Assembly (NCBI GenBank): GCA_963693285.1
Contig: OY848924.1
Location: 7,984,400 to 8,048,399, forward strand
Direction: 5' to 3'
Origin: Xestospongia muta
Lineage: Eukaryota > Porifera > Demospongiae > Haplosclerida > Petrosiidae
DNA length: 64,000 bases
How positions within the stretch are numbered: position 1 is the first letter of the stretch; every line of letters starts with the position of its first letter. The position numbers and the translations under genes are program-made. Positions 1 through 13,100 of the stretch are shown piece by piece. The notes under the pieces were generated by a model. That model searched no databases. It had not been told where the DNA came from and worked only from the letters and a program-made list of their open reading frames with translations.

Positions 1-122
1 AGAGTGTTATATTATTGTTAACGAAATTCATTATGACGTGTTGTAACAACAAGGAAGTTATTTAAGACGTTTATAAAAACTTGATTAATATAATAATAAT
101 AATATTGTGTTATGTTTTTGAG

Positions 123-1091
123 TTAGCGTTTTAAAGTAGAAGATTTCGATTTCATATTATCAAGACTTTCCTTTGTGATACCAGAAGATGGTACAGAGTG
201 ACGATTTGAACGTGCACCTCCATCGCTCTGTGGGGCATCTCGTGAACTACCAATATCTGAATGACGACGGGAGGATTTTAGCTGAAGTCCTTGAATACTT
301 GGAGCAGCACCTCCCACACTCAACTTTACTTTTGCTCTAGGGACAACATAGGGATTGTGATTAACTTGAACAGTGGCTTTGTTTGAAGTTTTGATATTTT
401 GACAAAAAGTTTCAAAATTTCGTGGAACGTATGCAATTTCGTTATTATTTAAGTACAAAATTTCCAATTTTTCTAGCTCACAAAGTGTCTCTGGAACAAA
501 TTGAATCTTGTTATTATGTAGATAAAGACGTCGTATGATTTTAGCTAACTTGTTGACAGAATGGCTGATGGTCGTAAGGTTGTTGTGATTTAGATAAAGA
601 ACTTCTAGGCTAGGCATTTCACAGAGTGACTCTTGAAACTCTTCAATCTGATTGTGTTCCAAATGTAAATGACGCAGACTTTTCATTCGGCTAATGCCTG
701 GATGTATTTCACTAATATAATTTGAGCTCAGCCATAAAATTTCAATTTTAGTTAAGTGAAATAAACGTACTGGTATTTCTGTGAATGTATTATGATGAAG
801 ATATATCTCACGTAAGTTAACAAGTTGGTCTATTTGACCTGGTAGCTCTGATAAATTGTTATGTGAGACCCATAGCTTCTCCAAAGAGATAAACGAACAA
901 ACTTTTAGAGGTAAATGTTGAAGTTTAAATTTATGTTCTTCTCCTTCTAGAGCCCAGCCCGAATACAAATCCAGTGTGATTGTACCATTCACTTCAGTAA
1001 CGTATACTTTCTTCTGTTTGACTTCTGAAGTGCCACCCTCACTACCTCTTCGTATCAGTTCTAACTCCACGTATTCGATGTCTTCCGCCAT
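123..1091 (-). CDS. leucine-rich-repeat protein, single exon
   Basis: This intronless 322-residue protein starts at an ATG at 1091. Residues about 70-235 form roughly seven leucine-rich repeats of about 23 residues (LxxLxLxxNxLxxLP type, for example LEKLWVSHNNLSELP and LEILYLNNNEIAYVP), the short SHOC2/LRRC class. The N-terminus (about 65 residues) is acidic and basic with no signal peptide, and the last about 80 residues are Ser/Arg-rich and probably disordered. There is no membrane segment, so the protein is likely intracellular and acts as a protein-binding scaffold. The exact orthologue is not recognised. It lies downstream of cytidine deaminase on the same strand. The fold is certain; the function is unknown. 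Confidence 0.85.
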   Translation of the reverse strand: MAEDIEYVELELIRRGSEGGTSEVKQKKVYVTEVNGTITLDLYSGWALEGEEHKFKLQHLPLKVCSFISLEKLWVSHNNLSELPGQIDQLVNLREIYLHHNTFTEIPVRLFHLTKIEILWLSSNYISEIHPGISRMKSLRHLHLEHNQIEEFQESLCEMPSLEVLYLNHNNLTTISHSVNKLAKIIRRLYLHNNKIQFVPETLCELEKLEILYLNNNEIAYVPRNFETFCQNIKTSNKATVQVNHNPYVVPRAKVKLSVGGAAPSIQGLQLKSSRRHSDIGSSRDAPQSDGGARSNRHSVPSSGITKESLDNMKSKSSTLKR

Positions 1092-1185
1092 TACTCAGTC
1101 GACCGCGCCCACAATAATTAGTTTAGTCCTTATTAATTAACAATAATTATTATTCAAATAAGAATTCTAAACATTAATAATAAAG

Positions 1186-1335
1186 TGATTCATAATAGTT
1201 TTCTTGTCTCTACTGTAACAAGACATATAAAATTTAGTATCGCTGTTTTTAGCAGAAACTAATAATTCTGAATAAAATAATTTTAAATGATTCATAATAA
1301 TTTTCTTGCCACTACGGTAACAAGACATAGAGAAT

Positions 1336-1354
<19 letters not shown>
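1186..1354. repeat. 102-bp-period direct duplication at the 3' end of CDA
   Basis: Two copies of about 67 bp (1186-1252 and 1288-1354) start TGATTCATAATA and share the word GTAACAAGACATA. The right copy includes the last codons and stop of the cytidine deaminase gene; the left copy lies in the downstream flank. It looks like a local partial duplication of the gene's 3' end. Confidence 0.7.
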
Positions 1355-2197
<843 letters not shown>

Positions 2198-2361
2198 TTA
2201 GAAGTTGTTTCACTACAAGACAAGGGTGTGGCTCGCGTTATCTGCGTTATATAGGCCACACCATAGACTATAAATACAATTTGTGGCCACGCCCTCTTCT
2301 TAGCTGCCGTTAGCTCACATGTATTGGAATGACTACTGTTCCAACTCCACAGAGACCAAAG

Positions 2362-4089
2362 ATGGATCGCCATCATTCTCTAGATTCTCCAGACACTATT
2401 ATATTAAAGAAACAGAGAACTGAAGTAAACCTCTAAAGTTGATATACTGTAATAATCGTTTATTAATTTAGGGGGAGTTCCAAAGATCGCACACAATTTC
2501 TGAGAGGCGAATATCAGGCAGTCCTGCTACTGTTAATACAATTGGACGTACAAGTCCATTGAAAAGATTTGGTTTAGCAAAAGAGAGTATATTCCGAGCA
2601 TTCGGTTTGATCCAAAACCAGTTATCTCAAGCACAAGAATTATTAACATCAGCTCATGGACCTGATGGCAATGAACGTATGTCTCTATTATTAGAGAAAA
2701 CAAAAGGTATTGAAGATATGTTAGCACGTGATCATATGAAAGTAAGAATGATATTATGAGTTATGAGGGAGTTAAAATTAACTAGGTTGCCTTTTTTGGA
2801 CGTACTAGTAATGGAAAAAGTACAGTTGTTAATGCTTTATTACACGACAAAGTTCTACCATCTGGTATTGGACACACAACAAATTGTTTCTGTTCTGTAA
2901 CTGGTGTGGATGATAGTAAAGGATATATTCTCACACCTGGTTCAGAAGAACGGCGCGATATTAAAGTATAATAATATCATTTCTTGTGCTATATCTTCTT
3001 ATTCTTTTAACAGACATTACAGCAATTAGCGCACTCGTTACACAAAGAACATCTCTCAGCAAATAGTCTTGTAAGAGTCCATTGGCCTAAAGAAAAGTGT
3101 TCCCTCTTACAGGAAGATGTAGAATTTGTTGATAGGTAAAACCACATCATTTTTAATCTGACAACTCTCGCTCCTCTCTCCTGCAGTCCTGGTATTGATA
3201 TGAACCCTGACGTAGATGAGTGGATTAACACTCACTGTCTGGATGCTGATGTTTTTGTACTAGTATCTAATGCTGAGTCAACTTTAATGAATGCTGTAAG
3301 TTTGTTTAAATATTAACAATAAAAATATCGTGTTTGTCACAGGAGAAAAATTTCTTTTATCGTGTCAGTGAACATCTCTCTCGTCCAAATATATTTATCC
3401 TCAATAATCGTTGGGATGCTAGTATTCAGGAAGAGCCTGCTATGATGGAAGAAGTGAAACGTCAACATTTAGAGAATGACATTGCCTTTCTTTCTCAGCA
3501 TTTAAATGTCACTGATGAACTAACAGCTAAAGATCGTGTTTATTTTGTCTCTGCTAAGGAAGTGCTGACTCAGCGAATTAGACAACAGAACAATGAAACT
3601 GATATCGGTAAGTAGGCATTAATTAGAATACTGTGCTTAGTATAATTATAGGGCGTGGTCTTGCTGATGGGTACAAAGGACGTCTTCTGGAATTTGAAAG
3701 ATTTGAATTGAAATTTAAAGAATGTTTGTCAAGTTCAGCAATAAAAACCAAATTTGAACAGCATCACGGTCGTGGTATTGAAATAGTTGTTGAACTAGAG
3801 CAATTGTTACATTTTGAGCAACAGCAAATGCAAGAGAGAAGGTAGGCTTATTTCTAACAACAATTTGTATCGCTACATTGTATAATATTGTAGTGTTAAT
3901 ATTCAATCGGAACTTCAACAGATTTTCTCCCAACTTCAAGAATTGAATCAGAATGGACCCAAGGTTTTTGACGAAGCTCGAAATAAAGCTTTTGCTATGG
4001 GAACAGTAGTCCAAGAGAAAGTTCAAACATCAATGGAATATACACTGCAAAGTGTGACAAGTAAAGTCCTTTATCTGTCTATCTGTCTA

Positions 4090-4121
<32 letters not shown>

Positions 4122-5181
4122 CACGTCTGGTTTTCTTTCTAGATATCGTTGATGACTACAAAGATGACTTTGATCCTACAAAATCAGAAAGTTATAAAGC
4201 TGGACTTTACGCTCATATTGATGAACATTTAAAGCAAGAACTGGCTAACCTCTGCCCAACTACACTAGGCGCTCTTCATCAACATGCATGCACTGATATT
4301 ATATCATTGTATCAACAATTATTGAATCTCTCACAACAACAAGTATCTCATTATGTTCTTGCTCCTCCCGAGGTCAGCCATGTTATACATTGCTCTGAGC
4401 TATGTCAAGATTTCCGAGAAGATCTAGAATTTCGTTTCTCATTAGGTCTCTTCTCTCTTACCGTAAGGACTTATAAAGTCACTCTCTTTATTCATACACT
4501 GATTTATTTAATAGAAATGGATTAATACTGGTTCTCTTCTTTTTTCTCTCCAACGACAATTTACTCGATTTACAGCGATTGTTCCAGCTGAACTCCTTTT
4601 CCCTGTCTCCTTACTTGCTGGAGGGATAGTTGTAAGTCACATGACAATCATGTGACCAGTTACATTCTCTCTTTTGCACAGCTATCTCGTTTATTAAGTT
4701 TGCGTTATTTGTTACCACCGACATTATTATACGTGGGTGTGTACATGTACGAACATCTTACCTGGACTGATCGTGCTAAGGAACAACGTTTGAAATCTCA
4801 GGTATCATGTGATTCCGATATAATTGTCATATAACATTTTAATCCAGGTTGTGAACCATCTTCGAGATAAATTTGATGCTGAAATCTTAGCTATTAAAAC
4901 GAGCTATAATCATGTATTACTAACTGATCTCCAACGTCTTCTTGATAAGCTAAACTTTGATTTTAATTCCACTCAAAAAGACCATGATGTGGCTATTGAG
5001 AAATTATCAGCAGAAGAACGGCATCTTGGTAAACTGCAAGGTCAAGTTCACAGTTTGAGGTGAAGTCATTGAACAACATCTCAAATTGTATTCATTATCT
5101 TAATATTATAGGAACTCTGTGCATCTATTAAAGAGAGATCTTGACGACTTCAAAGAGGAATATCTCGCTGATATAGACTAG
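2362..5181 (+). CDS. MFN: mitofusin (outer mitochondrial membrane fusion GTPase)
   Basis: A dynamin-superfamily GTPase that tethers and fuses outer mitochondrial membranes. Thirteen exons (2362-2424, 2472-2741, 2786-2965, 3014-3135, 3187-3295, 3343-3607, 3652-3841, 3894-4060, 4143-4462, 4515-4631, 4682-4801, 4848-5059, 5112-5181) join without a frame break to 734 residues, close to human MFN1/2. Visible motifs are the P-loop [20 protein letters not shown] (switch I), SPGID (G3) and LNNRWD (G4). Near the C-terminus a hydrophobic bi-segment ([20 protein letters not shown] onward) precedes [13 protein letters not shown] and the HR2 coiled coil. The ninth intron contains a TCTG/TCTA microsatellite, and the intron at 4632-4681 carries two TCATGTGA-type words at 11-bp spacing. 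Confidence 0.95.
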
Positions 5182-5312
5182 TTATCCACTTTTTTTCTTC
5201 GAGAGATCATATTTCATTGTCTATATATTTGTTTTGTTAGTAATACAATACCAATTATTTGTTCTAGTGAGGCTTCACGTCTAAGCTTGCGTGGGCGGCT
5301 TTAAGGAGTGGA

Positions 5313-5320
5313 TATAAATA
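5313..5320 (+). promoter_or_regulatory. TATA box of the FOXL2 gene
   Basis: TATAAATA lies 55 bp before the FOXL2 start codon, preceded by a GGGCGG GC-box-like word at about 5292. The spacing would place initiation near 5345 and give a leader of about 30 nt. It is inferred from spacing and sequence only. Confidence 0.6.
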
Positions 5321-5374
5321 CGATGATCTCTTACAAGTAGTGCAGATTTAGGCTATTATAGTCACCACTTTACT

Positions 5375-6235
5375 ATGGCGATGGTAATGGATTACCCACA
5401 GCAAGCTATGACTGGTAGAGAAGACTCCAGCTCTCCAGAACCTCCTTCAGTTGGTGGAAAAGCCTGTAAGCCACCGTCGTCTTTGTTCGCGCAAGTTAAC
5501 ATTGACTCGGATCGCAGCGAAGATGTAAAGCCGCCTTATTCTTACGTGGCATTGATAGCAATGGCTATCGCAAAAAGTCCTGACAAAAGACTCACACTCA
5601 GCGGAATTTATCAGTTTATAATGGACCAGTTCCCTTATTATGCAAAGAACAAAAAAGGCTGGCAAAACTCCATTCGACATAATCTTTCCTTGAATGAATG
5701 TTTCGTTAAAGTACCCCGGGATGGTGGAGATCGCAAAGGAAATTACTGGACGTTAGACGAATCATGCGAGGAGATGTTTGAAAATGGCAACTTTAAGCGC
5801 CGCAAGAGGATGAAAAGACCTCAAAAGACCTTCAATGAACCTAAAAAAGCTATCTATTTCACAACTGGTAACCCAGGAGCAGGGTGTTTTGCAGAAGATC
5901 GTGGAAACTCAATACCATCTTATCCACATCCCTATGCACCACCGCCGGCCTACCCAACAGCAACCTCAATGCAAATGTACAATCACTATGGTGGCAGTAC
6001 AACACCACCTTACCTTGGCTACTCCCCTTCACCACCTCAAGTGGATGTTTACCGACCTTTATCCACATCAGGATGCAGTAACACTTATTCAGCTCACTCC
6101 AATGTCTATGCTGCAGGATCAGCTGCAGGTTCTTACCTACCAGGAGCATCACTACCTTCCTTTTCATCTTATGGAGGTTTTGGATCAACTATGACAAATC
6201 TTCATCAGTACCTACTTGATGGAAAAGTCATGTAA
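5375..6235 (+). CDS. FOXL2: forkhead transcription factor FoxL2
   Basis: A nuclear winged-helix transcription factor of 286 residues, encoded without introns as FoxL2 is in many animals. The forkhead domain spans about residues 51-145: [15 protein letters not shown], the [12 protein letters not shown] turn, the recognition helix [20 protein letters not shown], and the wing/C-terminal basic part [18 protein letters not shown] followed by [10 protein letters not shown]. The last block ([15 protein letters not shown]) is characteristic of FoxL2 and separates it from FoxC and FoxD. The C-terminal half is rich in Pro, Tyr and Ser. The start MAMVMDY is preceded by a short leader and a TATA box. It lies 193 bp downstream of mitofusin on the same strand. 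Confidence 0.92.
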   Translation: MAMVMDYPQQAMTGREDSSSPEPPSVGGKACKPPSSLFAQVNIDSDRSEDVKPPYSYVALIAMAIAKSPDKRLTLSGIYQFIMDQFPYYAKNKKGWQNSIRHNLSLNECFVKVPRDGGDRKGNYWTLDESCEEMFENGNFKRRKRMKRPQKTFNEPKKAIYFTTGNPGAGCFAEDRGNSIPSYPHPYAPPPAYPTATSMQMYNHYGGSTTPPYLGYSPSPPQVDVYRPLSTSGCSNTYSAHSNVYAAGSAAGSYLPGASLPSFSSYGGFGSTMTNLHQYLLDGKVM

Positions 6236-6990
6236 CAACTTTTACAAAAAATCAATTATATATTATTTTTGAATTGTTGCAAGCACATAATAATAGCATG
6301 TACAGTTTTATCATCTCTTTGTACATTCACTTTCTCCGATATATCTTTCTTATCTTATCATCACCATTACCAGCAGGCAATGAAATCACTTTCATATTTC
6401 TCATCATATCTGATCATCAAATTATCATAAAAGTCATCAGTTTTCACAGTGCCGCATTAGTTTCTCTTCCATGCACATCAACATCTCAATAATGTTATTT
6501 TAATTTTGTCTGATCATTTCAATTGTACTAATGCCATTAGTTTTGATTAATTTTTAACAAATATATACAGCAAAGATATTATTAAAATCATTACTTTTAA
6601 AAGAGTTATTTCAATTACACAATGTGTTATTATTAAAGGCTAACAACAGCTTTGTCTTCCACATAAAGGTCATAGCAACTAGCTATCTTAATTGATGCAA
6701 TATAGGACATTCAGTTTTGCTTATACAGTGATGCCAATAACAGTTTATAATTATATGTTGTTAGTGGCAACATTCTCAACATAGTACAGAGCAATATTAA
6801 TAGTCAATATTGTTACAAACAATGCCTGTCACTGGACGGAGCAATAGATTGTTTGGTGTCTTAATGTGTTATAATTACAAAATTAGCAATACATACACAA
6901 CAAAAGGTCTTTCAGTTCATGTCTTCTTTTGTTCATTTTACAATTTGTGATAACAAGAGATGATTCGTTTTGATTTGAGTCATTTTGTTT
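6236..6990. other. intergenic: convergent 3' flanks of FOXL2 and OTUD3
   Basis: About 750 bp of AT-rich sequence between two convergent genes. I see poly(A)-like A/T-rich stretches but no coding exon with splice signals. It probably holds the 3' untranslated regions of both genes. Confidence 0.5.
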
Positions 6991-9043
6991 CTATATTGTT
7001 AAAGATCCTACAGGATCAACCACATCAGCTGAGGGCTTCTTTTCTCGTCCATCCTTTCTCCTCTCTTCTAACCTTCTTTGTTTCCTTTCTCGTTTAGCTT
7101 GTTCCTTTCTTTCTCTGTTACTCAAATGAGGCTATAACAGAGAGGGAATGTATGTGTGTGTGTGTGTGTGTGACAGAGAGAGAGAGAGAAACCTATCAAG
7201 GACATATCATCCCAGAATAATATCATAATAGATACACAGACAGTGGCAACACTTAATTATCACACCAAATTACTCATTAAGCCAGACCTGAGATTGGTGA
7301 TGTAGACAGTGAGTTTGACTTGACGATGGCTTCTTTTTTACCTTATGCAGTTGCTGTGCTTCTTGTTCCATCAAAGGACTATTGGTTGTCCAGGAAGTGG
7401 TAGGTATTATTGGTTTAGGTGATAATAGAGTAGAGGGTGCCGAGGGTAACAAGTTTGGATACAATGATGTTTTGGAGGTATCATTTGATGTGGTTAGAGG
7501 CTGACCTGTAAAATAATTGTCATGACAACAGGTCTGGTGAACCTTTAGATCTACTTTCTGATAGATCCATCAGTTGTAACAATTCTAATATTGCTAATTG
7601 AGAATCATAAGAATTTTCTTGTAAAATACGTTCTGCCAAAACAGCATCCTTAACAAAACACATGTACTGTGTATACCACATAATATCACTATTACCTCAC
7701 AACCTGTTGACTGCATCACCTGGATTAACTCGTCATGCATTCCTGTCATTCCACTGTATTCCTCTGGTCTCCATTGTGGTCCTGTTTGCTGTTGCCATGT
7801 TGATACCTGTGGTAACTGATAACAAAAACATGAGCAGTTACCACGTAAAGCACTCTAATATCAATCAGATTCCTGACTGACTTGGTCCCCACAGGACATG
7901 AATATTATTACCCTTAAACCCCCTGGCAGGAAGGTATTCAATGACCCATGAAAAACTAATGAATATCGTTAACTCTAAACAACAGAGCCATGACAATACA
8001 GTTACCCTTGGGACTTGGTTGGTGGTAAGAAGTTCACGAGAGATCTACCCTAGATCTCTAGACAGTTTGAATGATATTCTATACTGATCTACACACATAT
8101 GTACATACAAACAAGTACACAATCGACCTCTATTGATTTTGTGATATACATGTACATATACATGTACATGTACATCTACATGTATATGTACATGTATATG
8201 TAAATAAGTATACACACATATATGTATATGTATATATATAAGTTCATTACTTTAGGCTTTGTTGATGTTATTGTTGTTGAGGATAAACGAGGAGGAACAT
8301 CCCCTTCTAATGGCTTTACAGAACAGTAATGTTCACCATGAAGATAAGCTATATGAAGGCTAGGTTGATCTGTAACCACACCCACCTCAGGATGAACTTC
8401 CCATCGAGGTGCATTGGGTTGATGAATAATGACAGAGTAATTAAAGCAACGAGAAAAAGCTACGATAACATCATTGCCTCCGAAAGTACCATCTTGAGCT
8501 AAATCATGTACTACATAAAAGAATATAAGTCTCAAACCAAAACCATTAGTATGGGAACCAGATCTTCAGATACTCACAGTATTCCTCAAAGGTGATGTCA
8601 TCATCTTCCATGAACGGCACAAAGTCATCAGGATGACTCTTCATGTACTCAATTATATCTCTTCTAAGTATACGGTGATTGTGACAACCAGTTTGATCAG
8701 GTAACTGGTCAACCAATGCTCGAAATAAGCAATTCCTACAAATAAACATTACAACTTGTTTATGTACAACTGTGTCATTCCACACCCACTTTCACATTAC
8801 AATTAAGGTACTTGACTTAGTTGGGACTGCACCACACCTTACAATAATATGATAACTAACTCACCCATCACCAGGGACATCTTTTAGTTGTAATCCTTGA
8901 GTAGCTAGCTGATCAGTGAGCCTCTTGAATTCTGGATCACCTTCTTTGAGATATCTTCTCTCTCTTTTAAGAGCTTGTCTAACTGCTCTCTCCTTCTTCT
9001 TGTCTTTCTTCCCAGTATCATTCCTTTTCTTCCCTTTAGGCAT
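6991..9043 (-). CDS. OTUD3: OTU-domain deubiquitinase OTUD3
   Basis: A cysteine-protease deubiquitinase. Seven exons (8865-9043, 8578-8735, 8251-8510, 7696-7806, 7555-7648, 7342-7505, 6991-7131) join in frame to about 368 residues. The basic N-terminus MPKGKKRNDTGKK leads into the OTU domain. The catalytic Asp/Cys loop is DVPGDGNCLFRAL, built across intron 1, and the catalytic His lies in HIAYLHGEHY. NAPRWEVHPE matches the human NAPLWQI block. A UBA-like helical segment follows (DELIQVMQSTGCEDAVLAE), and the C-terminus is a charged helix starting PHLSNRERKEQAKRERK, as in vertebrate OTUD3. The donor of exon 5 has an alternative 10 bp downstream. One intron holds a TACATG/TATA-type repeat. Confidence 0.93.
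7152..7191. repeat. (TG)n followed by (AG)n microsatellite in an OTUD3 intron
   Basis: About 18 bp of TG dinucleotides then about 14 bp of AG dinucleotides, within the last OTUD3 intron. Simple repeat with no other feature. Confidence 0.85.
8145..8240. repeat. TACATG/TATATG low-complexity tract in an OTUD3 intron
   Basis: Alternating purine-pyrimidine sequence built of TACATG and TATATG units, self-complementary, in the intron between OTUD3 exons 3 and 4. The tract could extrude a hairpin or cruciform. Confidence 0.75.
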
Positions 9044-9139
9044 AACCCAATAACTCTAAAATATCATTTCATACTTTGTACAACCCAACCTCTTTTATGA
9101 TAGATACAGCAGAGTCAGCAATTATTAAATGTTGTTATT

Positions 9140-10128
9140 TTAATTTTTGATTAATTGACTAGTACATTTTAATAAAGCATTGATTTCTCTTTCATTAGGG
9201 TATCCATGAGCACGCCATCTTATTAATCCTTTAGAATCAAGGATAAAAGCATATCCAATTATTGAGTTATGAATCGAGAGTGTCTTCCTGACTTTGGAAA
9301 ATTTACCAGTATAACAAAGAAACTGAGCCTTTATAAGAAGACTGAGTAAGTCATTGGTAAAAATAAAATAATGCATACGTGATTGTTCTCAGCTACTTGA
9401 TGTCGGAGATTTCTTTCCAAAAAATAACGCATGAACTTAAATATTAACTGATCTACAACAGCTACCTATAATACAATTAAGTAACAAAATGTACAAACAT
9501 AATATGATCATGCCCACTTCGTAAGTTTTTATATTGACATTATTTTGAAACTTGTTCTGAAATGGTCTTCTATACTCTTCACACATTTTCTAGAACATAT
9601 CATGTGATCATCATGTGAACATATAACATATCATGTGATGTCATCATTACCATTCCAATAGCTCTCATAGACATCAATACAAGTGTCACATGATCACGAT
9701 GGACCTCAGGAAGGACTATGTTATGTCCAGAGAGGGAACGACCAGAAATACGAGGAAACATCACTGCTTCCTCAAAATTAATAGAAACAAACAAATTTTT
9801 TATGTATTCATACTTTTTGGGAACAGAGATGATCTAGTGCCTCAAATCTTTTCCCCCTAATTTTCCTAAACTCTAGAATTTACTATCAATAATATTACGA
9901 TCAATACATCGTTTACCATTCAGCTCATGAAAGTAGCCTTGTTTAATTTCAGTCCATCTACAATATTGACGAGCTCAAGCCATATTTCTGTAATATAACT
10001 TCAACTTACATCTGTTCCCTTCTAATTCTACGCTCTTCTTTGCTACGAAACAAGAACGTTCTTAATTGTATGTGATTATTATGAGCTGAAGGGTAAAGAG
10101 CCCTAGCTCTGTTGTATATACTTGTCAT
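9140..10128 (-). CDS. ATP10: ATP10-type mitochondrial ATP synthase assembly factor
   Basis: A homologue of yeast Atp10, a thioredoxin-like inner-membrane factor that helps assemble the F1Fo ATP synthase. Exons 10010-10128, 9814-9856, 9651-9770, 9379-9465 and 9140-9328 join in frame to 185 residues. The N-terminus MTSIYNRARALYPSAHNNH is basic and Ser/Arg-rich with no acidic residue for about 30 positions, as expected of a mitochondrial presequence. The conserved core is FPRISGRSLSGHNIVLPEV, then HVTLVLMSMRAIGM, and near the end NSIIGYAFILDSKGLIRWRA (beta-hairpin and the family's IRW). Animals outside fungi often have only divergent Atp10, so a clear sponge copy is useful. It is divergent to NOC2L with 58 bp between start codons. 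Confidence 0.85.
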
Positions 10129-10186
10129 CTTTTGGCAACTCCAATTAATGCCCACACAATATTACTACTACAGACCACGTGGAGTC

Positions 10187-13100
10187 ATGGCTGGTGTTAG
10201 AGACAAGCATTACAAGAGAACTATTAACAAGAAAAGGACAGGGTATTGCTAGTGTTAAGAAATTTAAGATTATTGAATTATTTTTAGATCAAAGAAGAAA
10301 CCTAGTCATGTTACAGAAGAGATCATGACATATTTGAGTAGTAATGATAGTGATACTACAGATATATCTAATAAAAAGTCAGTAGTAATAATATACATAT
10401 AATTACTGTACATATAGTTTATCTCATTTTAATATAATTAAACTTTTGTTGCCTCTTGGTATATTATGTATGTAATGTGGTATGTTGTTCACGTTAAGTT
10501 CATTTTGAGGTTTCTATGAGGATTCCACTATGGTAATTTTTCCACCACTGTCTGATGAATAGAGGGAACATAATTTATTTTAATTAAGTTGTTTTGTGAC
10601 TTTTTAGTAGACAAATTATGTTAACTTTTGGAAGCCATTCGTATAATATTTGCATATTGTGAGAATATTGAAATAATTTATAGATCTGGCCACAAAGAAG
10701 AGCTGAAAAAATTAAAAGATTCAGATCCGGAGTTTTACAAATATCTACAAGAACATGACAAAGAATTGCTTCAGTTTTCAGAAAGTGATGTTGAGTGTGA
10801 AGAAGAGATGGAGAATGAGATAGAAGAGGAGGAGGAGGAGAAAAAGGAGACGAATGAGATGGAGACGGAGGAGGAGGAGGGAGAAGAGAATGAAATATAT
10901 TCTGGTATTGAAGATCATGAAAGTGATGAGGTATGTGGCATGCCAATTTATAATGGATTATCTTTTAATGCTATCTTATTGCCCTATTTTCTACTTCAGT
11001 GTTGATACAGTTGTAACCATTTATATTGTGTTTTGGTTATATTTGACTTCCTCTCATATTGCTCAAGTGTTGACAAGAGGACTCCAGTCAAAGCAGGTGG
11101 ATTACCTCAGCTTGTGTTGTGGTCCCTTATGTTAGCGATAAAGAGAGATAATATATGACTATTGAGAAGTAAATGTGTCTTTTAGTTGAGGAGATGTGTT
11201 GACTGTATTTTGTTGATACTAGTAAAGGAATGTAAACACCAAAACAGCTATATATGTGTATAAATGATGTAACACTGACTCTCTCTATTGGAATAGTGAA
11301 CATTAAATTAGCTACTATTACATCAGTACTTACTGCAGTAACCTAGGATAGCTACCATTAGTAAGCTCTAGTCTAGTAAACATCAGTACTTACCACAGTG
11401 ACCTAGGATAGCTACCATTAGTAAGTTCTAGACTTGTAAACATCAGTACTTACTGCAGTAACCTAGGATAGCTACCATTAGTAAGCTCTAGTCTAGTGAA
11501 CATCAGTACTTACCACAGTGACCTAGGATAGCTACCATTAGTAACCTCTAGACTAGTGAACATCAGTACTTACTGCAGTAACCTAGGATAGCTACCATTA
11601 GTAAGCTCTAGACTTGTAAACATCAGTACTTACCACAGTGACCTAGGATAGCTACCATAGTAAGTTCTAGACTAGTAAACATCAGTACTTACCAGAGTGA
11701 CTTAGGATAGCTACCATTGCTAAGTTCTAGACAAGTAAACATCAGTACATACCACTGTGACCTAGAATAGTTACCATAGTAAATTCTAGACCACAAACCG
11801 ATAATGTCCTAGTTCTAGACAGTCTGTAATAAAAAGGTCTACCCTTTTTGGATATGTTGTTTATCTTGTCTAGTCAATGGTTGGTTGCATGACTAAGTTA
11901 TCAAATACAACCATAGGACTGAGTAAAGCCATGTAACTAAGAACTGTGGGAGGTCGTTTGATCATGATCAATTAGTATCCAAGAATACCAAACCCTCAAT
12001 ATAGTAAGGAAAACATTTTCTGCCTGACTTATGAAGTGTGCCAGAAGTCCTAAGATTTTTCTACCACACAGTACATCGACTACGTACATTGACTACTATT
12101 CACATAGCAACTAATGCAGTTACTATGGTCTTGGTCACAAGTACAACCACTATAAACCTTTGTCTTTAGTATTACACAAGTTTACAGCATCAAATAGAAT
12201 ATTGGGAAAAATTTTTACCCTCATGTAATATGATCTGTTCTAATTAGTTCGTGCTCACATCAGATATCCATTATATAACATTAATTGTAGCGGTTTGACA
12301 AAAACATTATACAGACATTAGTCAATGGCTGTGTAATATACCCAGAAGCACTATATATCATCTTAGTTGGGGTTACTGCGTTATCTGTAGGTTTCAGCAT
12401 GTTACTTGATGGAAGTGCCATAAGTTATTGAAGGACAGCCCTTCAACCCAATTTCTCACCCTTTTCTCTTTATTTGTGGTTTAAACCTGTTTTTAGACAT
12501 TGTTCTTTGCTGGTGGCCTTGTAATTACATTACACAACTCTCATGTATCAGATTTGTGTGAACAGGTGTATAGCAAAAACCATGTGTTACTAACCAACAA
12601 TCTTTACAAGGCTTTATTACCCCCTGTGTGTCCAAAAAGCTATTAAATTAAGGTTTGGCTGCTAAGCAACGCTTATTCAGTCACCACCTTTAGCAACAAT
12701 ACCAGCTGGTATTGCAGCAGTTGTCGAGTTTCGAAGATTTTCCTTAATTGAACAAAGCTTGTCATCTCTCTGAGTAATATGGTTTTGTTTTTATTTGAAG
12801 AAACTATGAAAAAAGATAGTGTTATTGACATATGTAGATCACAACATTGCTAGACAATACAACAACATGAGTAAACTCTCTCCCTCCCATCTCTCTAACT
12901 TGTGTGAGTTTTCGTTCGTCTTACGCACTTGTCGAAATGTCCCATTAAGCAAGGTGTGTTCCTCGTCAAATGTACACATGTTTGCGTGTTGCTATGGTGA
13001 CCCTACACCCATTCAAAGTGAATAGTCCAGCTGCCTGTCTCGTTTCTTTGAGAGGGATACACATTTGTTCCCCCGGCTCTATTAGTTCAAGTCAAAGCAA

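Noticed and set aside
5447..6194. Open frames antisense and out of frame within FOXL2
   Set aside because: Shadows of the FOXL2 coding sequence with no independent support.
11312..11790. Possible CRISPR array (eight regular units)
   Set aside because: Adjacent units are similar over their whole length with no unique spacers, and the host is an animal intron; it is a satellite.
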